Below are positions 33,510 to 42,242 of a stretch of DNA of 64,000 nucleotides, one piece after another. Positions within the stretch are counted from its first letter, which is position 1, and each line of letters begins with the position of its first letter. Source of the stretch: Morganella sibonii. Lineage in GTDB: Bacteria > Pseudomonadota > Gammaproteobacteria > Enterobacterales > Enterobacteriaceae. A program made the translations under genes and the position numbers. Location of the stretch: assembly GCF_040560245.1 (NCBI RefSeq), contig NZ_JAKMWP010000008.1. One strand, given 5' to 3'. The notes under the pieces are model-generated. The model saw only the letters and a program-made list of their open reading frames with translations, was not told where the DNA came from and searched no databases.

Positions 33510-35177
33510 ATGAACGAGGCTGATGCCCGCCCGACAAACTTTATTCGTCAGATTATTGACGAAGACCTGGCTTCCGGAAAACATACCACGGTTCACACGC
33601 GCTTCCCGCCTGAGCCGAACGGATACCTGCATATTGGTCATGCAAAATCAATCTGCCTGAATTTCGGCATTGCACAAGACTATCAGGGGCAATGCAATCT
33701 GCGTTTTGATGATACCAACCCGGTGAAAGAAGACGTGGAATACGTCAATTCCATTGAAAACGATGTCAAATGGCTCGGTTTTCAGTGGAGCGGCAAAGTC
33801 TGTTATTCCTCTGACTATTTCGACACGCTGTATAACTACGCTGTTGAGCTGATCAACAAAGGCCTGGCGTATGTCTGCGAATTAAGTCCGGAAGAAATCC
33901 GCCAGTACCGCGGTACCCTGAAAGAGCCGGGCAGAAACAGCCCGTACCGTGACCGCACCCCGGAAGAGAACCTCGCGCTGTTTGAAAAAATGCGTGACGG
34001 CGGCTTTGAGGAAGGGAAAGCGTGTCTGCGTGCCAAAATTGATATGGCATCCTCCTTTATGGTGATGCGTGACCCGGTTATTTACCGTATTAAATTTGCC
34101 ACACACCATCAGTCCGGTGATAAATGGTGCATCTATCCGATGTACGATTTCACGCACTGTATTTCTGATGCGCTGGAAGGGATCACTCATTCACTCTGTA
34201 CCCTGGAATTCCAGGATAACCGCCGTCTGTATGACTGGGTGCTGGATAACATCACTATCGATTGTCATCCGCGTCAGTATGAATTCTCACGTCTGAATCT
34301 CGAATACACTGTGATGTCCAAGCGTAAGCTGAATCAGCTGGTGACCGAGAAATTTGTTGAGGGCTGGGACGACCCGCGCATGCTGACCATTTCCGGTCTG
34401 CGCCGCCGTGGTTATACTGCCGCCTCTATTCGTGAATTCTGCCGCCGTATCGGCGTTACCAAACAGGATAACAACGTCGAAATGGCGGCGCTGGAATCCT
34501 GTATCCGTGACGATCTGAACGAAAGCGCACCGCGTGCGATGGCCGTTATTGATCCGGTGAAAGTCGTGATCGAAAACATGCCGGAAGGCGATGTGATGGT
34601 GACCATGCCGAATCATCCGAACAAACCGGAAATGGGCAGCCGTGAAGTGCCGTTCAGCCGTGAAATCTGGATTGACCGTGCTGACTTCCGTGAAGAAGCC
34701 AACAAACAGTACAAGCGTCTGGTGCTGAATAAAGAAGTGCGTCTGCGTAACGCGTTTGTGATTAAAGCGGAACGTGCGGATAAAGACAGCGAAGGCAATA
34801 TCACCACTATCTACTGTACTTATGATCCGGAAACCCTGAACAAAGATCCGGCTGACGGCCGTAAAGTGAAAGGTGTTATTCACTGGGTCAGCGTGAAACA
34901 CGCGGTACCGGCGGAAATCCGTCTGTATGATCGTCTGTTCAGTGTGCCTAACCCGGGTGCGGAAGATGACTTCCTGGCAACACTCAACCCGGATTCTCTG
35001 GTGATCCGTCAGGGCTTTGTGGAGCCGTCACTGGTCGCCGCAGACAGCAGCAAGCCGTATCAGTTTGAGCGTGAAGGGTATTTCTGTGCCGATGCCAAAT
35101 TATCCTCCGCGGATAAATTAGTCTTTAACCGGACTGTCGGCCTGCGTGATACCTGGGCAAAAATGGAAAGTAAATAA
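33510..35177 (+). CDS. glnS: Glutaminyl-tRNA synthetase
   Basis: This class I synthetase charges tRNA-Gln, three copies of which are encoded upstream in this window. The 555-residue protein (E. coli 554) has the HIGH motif in GYLHIGHAKS and the KMSKS-equivalent VMSKRKL. The C-terminal beta-barrel anticodon-binding domains include KGVIHWVSVKHAVPAE. The start ATG at 33510 follows GAGGAATTAAG. Confidence 0.98.
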   Translation: MNEADARPTNFIRQIIDEDLASGKHTTVHTRFPPEPNGYLHIGHAKSICLNFGIAQDYQGQCNLRFDDTNPVKEDVEYVNSIENDVKWLGFQWSGKVCYSSDYFDTLYNYAVELINKGLAYVCELSPEEIRQYRGTLKEPGRNSPYRDRTPEENLALFEKMRDGGFEEGKACLRAKIDMASSFMVMRDPVIYRIKFATHHQSGDKWCIYPMYDFTHCISDALEGITHSLCTLEFQDNRRLYDWVLDNITIDCHPRQYEFSRLNLEYTVMSKRKLNQLVTEKFVEGWDDPRMLTISGLRRRGYTAASIREFCRRIGVTKQDNNVEMAALESCIRDDLNESAPRAMAVIDPVKVVIENMPEGDVMVTMPNHPNKPEMGSREVPFSREIWIDRADFREEANKQYKRLVLNKEVRLRNAFVIKAERADKDSEGNITTIYCTYDPETLNKDPADGRKVKGVIHWVSVKHAVPAEIRLYDRLFSVPNPGAEDDFLATLNPDSLVIRQGFVEPSLVAADSSKPYQFEREGYFCADAKLSSADKLVFNRTVGLRDTWAKMESK

Positions 35178-35202
35178 CAGATAACACATTGTTACTGATA
35201 TA

Positions 35203-35232
35203 AAAAAAGCCGTTCATGCGAACGGCTTTTTT
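35203..35232. terminator. Bidirectional terminator between glnS and fur
   Basis: AAAAAGCCGTTC and GAACGGCTTTTT form a perfect stem with an ATGC loop and flanking A/T runs, usable from both the glnS and fur sides. Confidence 0.88.
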
Positions 35233-35308
35233 GTTTGTGTCTGACGGAAAAAACACAATAAAAAAGGTGCATTATGCACCTTTCATACAATTCGGTTACC
35301 GGAGAGAA

Positions 35309-35758
35309 TTATTTTTTCTCGTCGTGGATACCATCATCAGAACGGCAGTCGCCATCCGCACAGTGACCGTACAGGTACAGGCTGTGGTTGGTGAGTTTAA
35401 TACCGTGGCGTTCCGCGATATTTTTCTGACGTGTCTCAATGGATTCATCACTGAACTCAATGACTTTACCGCAATCCAGGCAGATCAGGTGATCGTGGTG
35501 GTGTTGCTGGGTCAGTTCGAATACGGATTTACCGCCTTCAAAATTATGGCGGGTGACGATACCGGCATCATCAAACTGATTCAGAACGCGGTAGACAGTT
35601 GCGAGTCCAATCTCTTCACCGATATCGATCAGTTTTTTGTAGAGATCTTCCGCACTGACGTGATGGCACTCCGGATCCTGTAACACTTCCAGAATCTTCA
35701 GGCGGGGAAGTGTGACTTTCAGTCCTGCATTTTTCAATGCTTTATTGTTATCGGTCAT
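35309..35758 (-). CDS. fur: Ferric uptake regulator Fur
   Basis: Fur is an Fe(II)-dependent repressor. The 149-residue protein has an N-terminal winged helix (LKVTLPRLKILEVLQ, ATVYRVLNQFDDAGIV), the metal site HHHDHLICLDCGKVIEF with the Cys pair CLDC, and a C-terminal GHCADGDC Cys pair. In E. coli chiPQ separates glnS and fur; here they are directly convergent. Confidence 0.98.
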   Translation of the reverse strand: MTDNNKALKNAGLKVTLPRLKILEVLQDPECHHVSAEDLYKKLIDIGEEIGLATVYRVLNQFDDAGIVTRHNFEGGKSVFELTQQHHHDHLICLDCGKVIEFSDESIETRQKNIAERHGIKLTNHSLYLYGHCADGDCRSDDGIHDEKK

Positions 35759-35936
35759 GCGGATTTAGTCCTATATTGTCGCTGGTGAGCGCACTTCAGG
35801 GGAACGCTCAACGGCTGAACACAATGCCCGGCTATCAAAAGGCGTCAGGTGCGATTCGCCTGACCGATGCCGGACCGGATAATAATATCATTACATAAAT
35901 AAGCAGAATTATCATTCGCAATTTACGGGGTAACCC
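35759..35936 (-). promoter_or_regulatory. fur promoter region with Fur-box-like repeats
   Basis: Between fldA and fur, AT-rich GATAAT-type hexamers cluster. One is GATAATAATATCATTAC at 35878-35894. A second, GCGAATGATAATTC on the minus strand, falls within 35901-35919. This fits negative autoregulation by Fur, as in E. coli, but neither site is a full 19-bp match. A coupled upstream ORF such as E. coli uof could not be recognised. Confidence 0.45.
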
Positions 35937-36467
35937 TTAAATTGCCAGAATCTCGTCGAGACTCATTTCTTCGCGGATCTGCTCAACCCATTTTGCCACG
36001 CGTTCGTTCGTCAGCTCAGGCTGGCGATCTTCATCAATCGCAAGGCCGATAAAGTGACTGTCATCTGCCAGTCCTTTTGACTCTTCAAAGTGGTAGCCTT
36101 CTGTCGGCCAGTGACCCACGATGGTGGCGCCGCGCGGCTCAATGATGTCACGGATGGTACCCATGGCGTCACAGAAATACTCTGCGTAATCCTCCTGGTC
36201 ACCACAACCGAAGATCGCCACAATTTTACCGCTGAAATCAATTTCTTCCAGCGTCGGGAAAAAATCATCCCAGTCACACTGTGCTTCGCCGTAATACCAG
36301 GTCGGGATACCCAGCAGCAGGAAATCAAACCCTTCGATGTCCTCTTTGCTGCACTTGGCAACATCCCTGACTTCTGCGACATCATCGCCGAGTGATTTCT
36401 GAATCATTTTAGCGATATTTTCTGTGTTACCGGTGTCACTACCGAAAAATATACCTGCGATTGCCAT
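35937..36467 (-). CDS. fldA: Flavodoxin FldA
   Basis: This FMN electron carrier supplies radical-SAM enzymes, MetH and others, and takes over from ferredoxin in low iron. The 176-residue protein starts MAIAGIFFGSDTGNTENIAK, with the FMN phosphate loop SDTGNTE at 10-16. The flavin-stacking regions GIPTWYYGEAQCDWDDF and FGCGDQEDYAEYFCDAM are present. I use the ATG at 36467 (GAGAGG seven bases upstream), matching E. coli length; the frame opens 20 codons further upstream. Confidence 0.97.
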   Translation of the reverse strand: MAIAGIFFGSDTGNTENIAKMIQKSLGDDVAEVRDVAKCSKEDIEGFDFLLLGIPTWYYGEAQCDWDDFFPTLEEIDFSGKIVAIFGCGDQEDYAEYFCDAMGTIRDIIEPRGATIVGHWPTEGYHFEESKGLADDSHFIGLAIDEDRQPELTNERVAKWVEQIREEMSLDEILAI

Positions 36468-36614
36468 AAATAAGCCTCTCAACCGAAAATCTCTGTACCT
36501 GCAAAAAGGACGCCGCAGCGACAACAAGCAGAAATTATAACTATTTCATCTTTATAAATACTATTCTGACGAAAACAGTATTTGAAGTCTGTCAAATTTG
36601 TGTGGTGTGTCGTC

Positions 36615-36908
36615 TCACAATTTGGTGCATAAATCTGAACGCTGAAGATAATCAAGCAGAATTTGCTCGATAAGTTCTCCCCGGTTCACGTTTTCTTCGT
36701 ATGCCAGCTGGTTCAGGGCATCGACAATATCCGCATTCAGTTTGAGCTCAACACGGCGTAATCCGTTAACTTTGTCACGCCGCAGCTGATTGCGTTTGTT
36801 AATCCGCAACTGCTCATCACGGGAGAGCGGGTTTGTTTTCGGGCGTCCGGGCCGGCGTTCATCAGCGAACAAATCCAGCGTGGTACGATCCGTTTGTTCT
36901 TTGGCCAT
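36615..36908 (-). CDS. ybfE: YbfE, ribbon-helix-helix-like protein (LexA-regulated in E. coli)
   Basis: The 97-residue protein is very close to E. coli YbfE: MAKEQTDRTTLDLFADERR, then RPGRPKTNPLSRDEQLRINK and a C-terminal RHH-like region (LRRVELKLNADIVDALNQLA, NRGELIEQILLDYL). The function is unknown, but in E. coli it belongs to the SOS regulon. I saw no clear LexA box (CTGT-N8-ACAG) immediately upstream here. The start at 36908 reproduces the E. coli length; the open frame extends 60 codons upstream without family similarity. Confidence 0.88.
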   Translation of the reverse strand: MAKEQTDRTTLDLFADERRPGRPKTNPLSRDEQLRINKRNQLRRDKVNGLRRVELKLNADIVDALNQLAYEENVNRGELIEQILLDYLQRSDLCTKL

Positions 36909-37206
36909 AATTTTACTACGAAAATGCGGATTACAATGATAAACGCGCAATGATACACCGCCATCCCGCATACCGCTACCGCTTCGCGGTCTGTTGCCGC
37001 GGATTTTGTACAGATTGATTAACATCGCACCGTACGGCGGCAGTGTTATCGCGGATGATATGGCGGATTGATGGTTTTTTGATTGCAATTATCATTATGA
37101 ATATATTAGAAAAAAGAGATCGTTCCCATCAGGATAACGGAGTGTTTTTGACGGCGGGCATTACGTAGTATGTATTTTCGGCAAGGGAATAACAGAGGAC
37201 GCGTAC
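36909..37206. other. ybfE / small-ORF intergenic region
   Basis: About 300 bases separate ybfE (minus) from the small plus-strand ORF at 37207. The bases 37081-37099 match the 19-bp Fur-box consensus at 13 positions, including an uninterrupted ATCATTAT. No RNA gene was recognised. Short minus-strand reading frames here are extensions of the ybfE frame. Confidence 0.35.
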
Positions 37207-37461
37207 ATGGAACGTATCTCAGAACCAGCACTATCATCGCGTATGTCACACAAAAAGCGTCTGTCCGGCAAAAAAATCAAACAGATACTGGCCGTATTAA
37301 GCGGCCCGCTTCAGTATTTTTGTCTGATTTTATCGGGCTGCTGCCTGCTGGATATCTGCGTTGATTTGCCGGGACAGGATGTCAGACAGCAGGTACGTTC
37401 TGTTGTGGCCTGGTGGCAGGAGAGTGATACTGACAATCTGATACTGAGTTTCCGTCAGTGA
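37207..37461 (+). CDS. Small hypothetical membrane protein (84 aa)
   Basis: The product is not recognised. It begins MERISEPALSSRMSHKKRLS, giving a basic cytoplasmic N-terminus. One long hydrophobic segment follows (ILAVLSGPLQYFCLILSGCC, about 27-48), then a short soluble tail with VVAWWQESDTDN. GAGG lies eight bases before the ATG. E. coli has no gene at this place between ybfE and ybfF. A Fur-box-like sequence lies about 110 bases upstream. It may be a lineage-specific small inner-membrane protein; it could also be non-coding. Confidence 0.5.
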   Translation: MERISEPALSSRMSHKKRLSGKKIKQILAVLSGPLQYFCLILSGCCLLDICVDLPGQDVRQQVRSVVAWWQESDTDNLILSFRQ

Positions 37462-37466
37462 ATAAA

Positions 37467-37484
37467 CGCCGCCGTGACGGCGGC
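37467..37484. terminator. Hairpin between the small ORF and ybfF
   Basis: GCCGCCG-TGA-CGGCGGC is a perfect 7-bp stem with a triloop between the convergent 84-codon ORF and ybfF. There is no T-run, so it is at best a weak or Rho-assisted terminator. Confidence 0.4.
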
Positions 37485-37491
37485 ACCGGTA

Positions 37492-38271
37492 TCAGGCTTT
37501 ATCCAGGAAACGACCGATGGCGCGCAGAACCGCGTCCGGTTTTTCGGCGTGTACCCAGTGTCCGCATCCGGCAATCACATGCGCGGTTGCCTGCGGGAAC
37601 TGCGCCATAATTGCGTCGCGGTATTCCGGTTTCACATAGGATGAATTACCGCCCGGGATAAGCAGCAGCGGAACCTGTTGCGGGGGCAGGGTTTCCCAGC
37701 CGATGATGGATTCATACTGCGCTTTGATCACCGGCAGATTGAATTTCCACTCTCCCTGTTTAAAGGATTTCAGCAGAAACGGGATGACGCCATCTTCACG
37801 GATGCGCTGCGCCATAATTGCGGCGGCGTCTGTCCGGGTGCTGACACCGGCAGCGGTGACATCTTCCAGTGCCGCGATAATCTCATCGTGACGGCGTACG
37901 CCGTAAGCTACCGGTGCCATATCAATAACAATCAGCTTTTCAGTGACATCCGGTGCCAGTGCCGCCAGTGCCATGGCAATTTTTCCGCCCATGGAGTGGC
38001 CAATCACAATCGCTTTTTCAATATTCAGGGCACGGATAAGATCAAGCACATCCTGCGCCATTTCCCCGTAAGTCATGGATTGCGCACGTGGTGAATCACC
38101 GTGGTTACGGACATCAATCTGTACCACGGTATGCGTTTTCCGCAGTTCACGGCCAAGCACCCCGAGATTATGCAGATCACCGAACAGACCATGGATAAGT
38201 ACAATGGGTGTGGTGTGATGTGATATTTCAGGCGTGAATATTTCATGATGAAGTAATGCAGGTAATTTCAT
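37492..38271 (-). CDS. ybfF: Alpha/beta-hydrolase esterase YbfF
   Basis: This is a 259-residue alpha/beta hydrolase with the nucleophile elbow GHSMGGK (Ser), the oxyanion-region HGLFG, RNHG, and the catalytic His in GCGHWVHAEKPDAVLRAI. E. coli YbfF is an acyl-CoA/short-chain esterase; its physiological substrate is uncertain. The start at 38271 (MKLPALL) is chosen by alignment with E. coli MKLNIRAQ; eight further codons are open upstream. It is divergent from seqA. Confidence 0.93.
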   Translation of the reverse strand: MKLPALLHHEIFTPEISHHTTPIVLIHGLFGDLHNLGVLGRELRKTHTVVQIDVRNHGDSPRAQSMTYGEMAQDVLDLIRALNIEKAIVIGHSMGGKIAMALAALAPDVTEKLIVIDMAPVAYGVRRHDEIIAALEDVTAAGVSTRTDAAAIMAQRIREDGVIPFLLKSFKQGEWKFNLPVIKAQYESIIGWETLPPQQVPLLLIPGGNSSYVKPEYRDAIMAQFPQATAHVIAGCGHWVHAEKPDAVLRAIGRFLDKA

Positions 38272-38529
38272 ATTAACAACCGATCCGCAGAGCAAAACAG
38301 GCAGCTATGATGACACGGCCGCCTCGGGAAACCAACATGTTAAGCAAATGTTTCTGCACCGGATTATGCGTCAGGAAACGATAACTTACTGATTTATTTT
38401 TTAAATGCCGGATGTGGCAAACTGCGGTGGTTTTTAGTTTAAGTTATTGAAATTTTACTTGTTTTGTTTTGTGTTTTTCTATCTTATAATAACGTGTTTC
38501 GCGTTAACGAATAAAAGAACCGGGTAGAA
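38272..38529. promoter_or_regulatory. ybfF / seqA divergent region
   Basis: This AT-rich 258-base interval contains TATAAT at 38485-38490, about 40 bases before the seqA ATG, as the likely -10 of the seqA promoter. The -35 is not clear (TTGTTT-type sequences upstream have non-ideal spacing). No other gene was seen. Confidence 0.4.
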
Positions 38530-39084
38530 ATGAAAACAATCGATGTAGATGAAGAACTTTACAGTTATATTGCCAGCCACACACAGCACATTGGCGAAAG
38601 CGCATCGGTAATTTTACGCCGTATGCTTAATTTAGGCCCGCAGACGCCGGATGCCACCTGCGCACCCGCTGCAACGGACAGCGCAGATAATAACATCCCG
38701 CAGGTTACCGCCCGTCCGGTGAAAACCGTTTCTCAGGACCCGGTCCGCGTCATGCGCGAACTGCTGTTATCTGACACCTATTCAGAGAAAAAGAAAACGA
38801 TCGATCGTTTTATGCTGGTGTTATCCGCACTGTATAACATTGATCCGAACGGGTTCAGTAAAAGCACGGATGAGCTCCACGGCCGCACCCGCGTATACTT
38901 TGCCGGTGATGAACACACGCTGCTGGCCAGCGGTAAAACCAGCAAACCGCGCCACATTCCGGGCACACCGTTCTGGGTTATCACCAACACCAATACTCAG
39001 CGCAAACAGAGCATGGTAGAACAGATTATGCAGGGAATGGGCTTCCCGGCAAATACTGTCGAGAAAGTCTGCAATACCCTGTAA
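38530..39084 (+). CDS. seqA: Negative regulator of replication initiation SeqA
   Basis: SeqA binds hemimethylated GATC, sequesters oriC and organises newly replicated DNA. The 184-residue protein starts MKTIDVDEELYSYIASHTQH with the RHH multimerisation domain (GESASVILRRMLNL). The C-terminal DNA-binding domain includes KKKTIDRFMLVLSALYN, GRTRVYFAGDE, and IPGTPFWVITNTNTQRKQ. It is followed by pgm, as in E. coli. Confidence 0.98.
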   Translation: MKTIDVDEELYSYIASHTQHIGESASVILRRMLNLGPQTPDATCAPAATDSADNNIPQVTARPVKTVSQDPVRVMRELLLSDTYSEKKKTIDRFMLVLSALYNIDPNGFSKSTDELHGRTRVYFAGDEHTLLASGKTSKPRHIPGTPFWVITNTNTQRKQSMVEQIMQGMGFPANTVEKVCNTL

Positions 39085-39131
39085 GGGGTATTTATCTGCC
39101 GGTGACGGCGTAATCAGGGGAGAATGACACA

Positions 39132-40772
39132 GTGGCTCATACGCACCCGCGGGCTGGTCAGCCAGCGCAGCAATCCGATTTAATCAACGTGGCGCAGCTG
39201 ACCTCTCAGTATTATACCCTTGCACCTGATGCGGCGGACCCGGCACAGCAGGTCAAATTCGGGACTTCCGGCCACCGCGGCAGCGCGGCGCGCGGCAGTT
39301 TTAACGAAGCACATATTCTGGCGGTCACTCAGGCTATTGCCGAAATCCGTCAGCAGCAGGGTATTACCGGGCCGTGCTATGTGGGCAAAGATACCCATGC
39401 GCTGTCTGAAGCCGCGTTTCAGACTGTATTGTCTGTACTGGCTGCCAATAATGTCCGCGTTATTATTCAGGAAAATAATGGTTTCACTCCGACACCGGCG
39501 GTGTCACATGCCATCCTGACTTACAACCGGGCACATACGGATAAAGCTGACGGCATTGTAATCACACCGTCACACAATCCGCCGGAAGATGGCGGTATCA
39601 AATATAATCCGCCGACCGGCGGCCCGGCGGATACTGACCTCACCTCTGTTATCGAAAAACGCGCTAATGACCTGCTGGCCGGTCATATGGCACAGGTAAA
39701 ACAAATGCCGGTGTGTGAGGCGCTGCGCAGCCCGCTGGTGAGTGCAGTCAACCTGATTGAGCCGTATGTCAGCTCGCTCAGTGATGTGATCAATATGGAT
39801 GCTATCCGTAACGCGAAACTCAAAATCGGTGTGGACCCGCTGGGTGGTGCCGGGATTGAGTACTGGAAACGCATCCGTGATTTTTATGATCTCGATATTG
39901 AGCTGGTCAATGAACAGGTGGATCAGACATTCCGCTTTATGCCGCTGGACCATGACGGTGTGATCCGCATGGATTGCTCCTCAAAATGGGCAATGGCCGG
40001 GCTGCTCAGTATGCGTGACCGCTTTTCACTGGCTTTCGCCAATGACCCCGATTACGACCGCCACGGTATTGTGACGCCGAAAGGGCTGATGAATCCGAAC
40101 CATTATCTGGCAGTTGCGATTAACTATTTATTTCAGCACCGCCCGGACTGGCCTGCGTCTGTCGGTGTCGGTAAGACGCTGGTGTCCAGCGCAATGATTG
40201 ATCGCGTGGTGGCTGATTTACAGCGCGATCTGGCGGAAGTCCCTGTCGGGTTTAAGTGGTTTGTTGACGGACTGTATAACGGCACACTGGGCTTCGGCGG
40301 TGAAGAGAGCGCCGGTGCTTCTTTCCTGCGTTTTGACGGCACGCCGTGGTCAACCGATAAAGACGGTATTATCCTCTGTCTGCTGGCTGCGGAACTGACT
40401 GCCGTGACCGGTAAAAACCCGCAGCAGCATTATGATGAGCTGGCAGAGAAATTCGGGTCGCCGTGCTACAGCCGGATTCAGGCTGCGGCGAGTCATGCGG
40501 AGAAATCCCGCTTATCGAAACTGTCTCCGGAAATGGTAACCGCAGATACTCTGGCCGGTGATCCGATCACGGCACGCCTGACTACCGCTCCGGGGAACGG
40601 TGCATCGATCGGCGGTCTGAAAGTGATGAGTGAGCAGGGATGGTTTGCCGCGCGTCCTTCCGGTACGGAAGAGGCCTATAAAATCTACTGTGAAAGTTTC
40701 CGTGGCCCGGAACATCTGGCACAGATAGAAAAAGAAGCGATTGAGATAGTCAACCAGGTGATTGCAGACTGA
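39132..40772 (+). CDS. pgm: Phosphoglucomutase Pgm
   Basis: Pgm interconverts glucose-1-P and glucose-6-P for glycogen, trehalose and LPS precursor synthesis. It has 546 residues, as in E. coli. The phosphoserine loop is ITPSHNPPEDGGIKYNPP, the metal loop is FANDPDYDRHG, and the C-terminal phosphate site is ARPSGTEEAYKIY. The start is GTG at 39132 with GGGGAG upstream. Confidence 0.97.
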   Translation: MAHTHPRAGQPAQQSDLINVAQLTSQYYTLAPDAADPAQQVKFGTSGHRGSAARGSFNEAHILAVTQAIAEIRQQQGITGPCYVGKDTHALSEAAFQTVLSVLAANNVRVIIQENNGFTPTPAVSHAILTYNRAHTDKADGIVITPSHNPPEDGGIKYNPPTGGPADTDLTSVIEKRANDLLAGHMAQVKQMPVCEALRSPLVSAVNLIEPYVSSLSDVINMDAIRNAKLKIGVDPLGGAGIEYWKRIRDFYDLDIELVNEQVDQTFRFMPLDHDGVIRMDCSSKWAMAGLLSMRDRFSLAFANDPDYDRHGIVTPKGLMNPNHYLAVAINYLFQHRPDWPASVGVGKTLVSSAMIDRVVADLQRDLAEVPVGFKWFVDGLYNGTLGFGGEESAGASFLRFDGTPWSTDKDGIILCLLAAELTAVTGKNPQQHYDELAEKFGSPCYSRIQAAASHAEKSRLSKLSPEMVTADTLAGDPITARLTTAPGNGASIGGLKVMSEQGWFAARPSGTEEAYKIYCESFRGPEHLAQIEKEAIEIVNQVIAD

Positions 40773-40791
40773 CGCATTCCCGGAAAAAGCG

Positions 40792-40825
40792 ACGCGGAGC
40801 GGATTTTCCCCTCCGCGTTTTTTTT
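40792..40825 (+). terminator. Terminator after pgm
   Basis: ACGCGGAG (40792-40799) and CTCCGCGT (40811-40818) pair, followed by a run of T residues. It is a classical Rho-independent terminator. Confidence 0.88.
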
Positions 40826-41101
40826 ACCGCGGGCAGGGGGATATCAATTAACAACAGGAATATCATAAGGTATTTTCATCACTGTGGTAGCTTAATTTTT
40901 TAATAATAAATATGTTAATAAAATGATAAAAAGTAACAATTATGTAATTTAATTACCGGGAAAAGGGCGTTTTGTGCGCATTGTGCCGGGTTTAAGTGGT
41001 CAGATGAGTGGTAAAGTTTCACCAGCCGGGTTAATATGAAAGTGAAATACATTCGGTGATTATTGCCATTTTGCGATAATCCGTTATTAAGGAGGGTCTC
41101 A
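40826..41101 (+). promoter_or_regulatory. AT-rich region upstream of ybfA
   Basis: These 276 bases between the pgm terminator and ybfA are strongly AT-rich around 40890-40955. They hold no reading frame of note. They should carry the ybfA promoter. In E. coli the kdp operon lies near this position; no kdp remnant is visible. Confidence 0.4.
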
Positions 41102-41314
41102 ATGTCAACATTTCAGGAATATCCGTTGCATAAGGTTCTCTTGCGCCGTGCCGGTGCAGTCTCTTTAGGTATCCTGGCGTTCCCGTTCATGTTGTTTTAC
41201 CGGGATCGCGCCCGCTTCTGGAGTTATCTGTACCGTGTGTGGACCAAGACGAGCGATAAGCCGGTCTGGCTGGCACGTTCAGAGAATGCGATCAGCAGTA
41301 CACAGCATCACTGA
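41102..41314 (+). CDS. ybfA: YbfA, DUF2517 small protein
   Basis: The 70-residue protein is clearly homologous to E. coli YbfA. Shared segments are FPFMLFYRDRARFWSYLYRV and the end of the match, WTKTSDKPVWL. One hydrophobic segment (AVSLGILAFPFMLFY) suggests membrane association. The function is unknown. AGGAGG lies seven bases before the ATG at 41102. Confidence 0.9.
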   Translation: MSTFQEYPLHKVLLRRAGAVSLGILAFPFMLFYRDRARFWSYLYRVWTKTSDKPVWLARSENAISSTQHH

Positions 41315-41336
41315 TACCGGCATCCGGCAGCAAAAG

Positions 41337-41372
41337 AGGCGCCCGGCGATATTATCGCGGGGCGTTTTTTTT
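41337..41372 (+). terminator. Terminator after ybfA
   Basis: CGCCC/GGGCG-type arms with an inner GGCGAT-ATT-ATCGC stem are followed by eight T residues. Confidence 0.82.
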
Positions 41373-41440
41373 GTCTGTAAATTGCTATTGGCAGGCCGGA
41401 AAGGTATGGTAAAGCGTATCCGCACGGACAGGAAAAAAGT

Positions 41441-42184
41441 ATGAATCACATTGAATTAGAACAGATTATTAATGAAAAACTGGCAGTACAGGAATTTCAG
41501 GATTATGCCCCGAACGGTTTACAGGTTGAAGGACGTGAACAGGTTCAGCGGGTGGTAACAGGCGTCACCGCCTGTCAGGCTTTACTGGATGAAGCGGTAA
41601 GACTGAATGCGGATGCGGTGCTGGTGCATCACGGTTATTTCTGGAAAAACGAACCGGTCAGTATCCGGGGAATGAAACAGCGCCGGATCAAAACACTGCT
41701 GTGTAATGATATGAATTTATACGGTTATCATCTGCCGCTGGATGCGCATCCGGAACTGGGTAATAACGCGAAACTGGCAGAACTGATGGGTGTCACGGTG
41801 ACCGGACAGGTCGACCCGCTGCTTCCCTGCGGAGAGTTTGCTCAGCCGGTCAGCGGCGAGGAACTGGCACAGCGTTTACAGCAGGGGCTGGATCGGGAAA
41901 TTCTGCATTGCGGGGATAATGCGCCGGCTGAGATAAAAAAACTGGGCTGGTGTACCGGCGGTGGTCAGAGCTTTATTCAGGCGGCGGCTGATGCCGGGCT
42001 GGATGGTTTTGTGACCGGCGAGGTATCAGAGCAGACAATCCATATCGCCCGTGAATGCGGAATACACTTCTTTGCCGCGGGCCACCATGCTACCGAACGC
42101 GGCGGGATACGGGCACTGGGTGAGTGGTTACAGGCGGAACATGGTCTCGACGTGATATTTGTGGATATTCCGAATCCGGTATAA
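41441..42184 (+). CDS. ybgI: NIF3-family metal-binding protein YbgI
   Basis: The 247-residue NIF3/DUF34 protein is expected to form a hexameric toroid with a di-metal centre. Metal-ligand motifs are DAVLVHHGYFW, YHLPLDAHPELGNN, and HFFAAGHHATERGGI. The family is annotated as GTP cyclohydrolase I type 2 in places, but its reaction is not settled. It is followed by a short palindromic terminator. Confidence 0.93.
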   Translation: MNHIELEQIINEKLAVQEFQDYAPNGLQVEGREQVQRVVTGVTACQALLDEAVRLNADAVLVHHGYFWKNEPVSIRGMKQRRIKTLLCNDMNLYGYHLPLDAHPELGNNAKLAELMGVTVTGQVDPLLPCGEFAQPVSGEELAQRLQQGLDREILHCGDNAPAEIKKLGWCTGGGQSFIQAAADAGLDGFVTGEVSEQTIHIARECGIHFFAAGHHATERGGIRALGEWLQAEHGLDVIFVDIPNPV

Positions 42185-42199
42185 CACGTAACAAGAAGA

Positions 42200-42224
42200 A
42201 AGCCGGTCATCTGACCGGCTTTTA
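42200..42224. terminator. Bidirectional terminator between ybgI and MFS gene
   Basis: AAGCCGGTCA and TGACCGGCTT form a perfect 10-bp stem with a 2-base centre, followed by TTT. Confidence 0.75.
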
Positions 42225-42242
42225 CTATATGGTTATCATGTC

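Noticed and set aside
35835..35915. A 26-codon frame before fur (MIILLIYVMILLSG...) as a uof-like leader peptide
   Set aside because: It starts within the Fur-box-like DNA, probably upstream of the transcription start, and does not overlap the fur start as E. coli uof does.
36909..37088. Upstream extension of ybfE giving a 157-residue protein
   Set aside because: The E. coli homologue starts at MAKEQTDRTT, which corresponds to 36908. The extension has no similarity or ribosome site.
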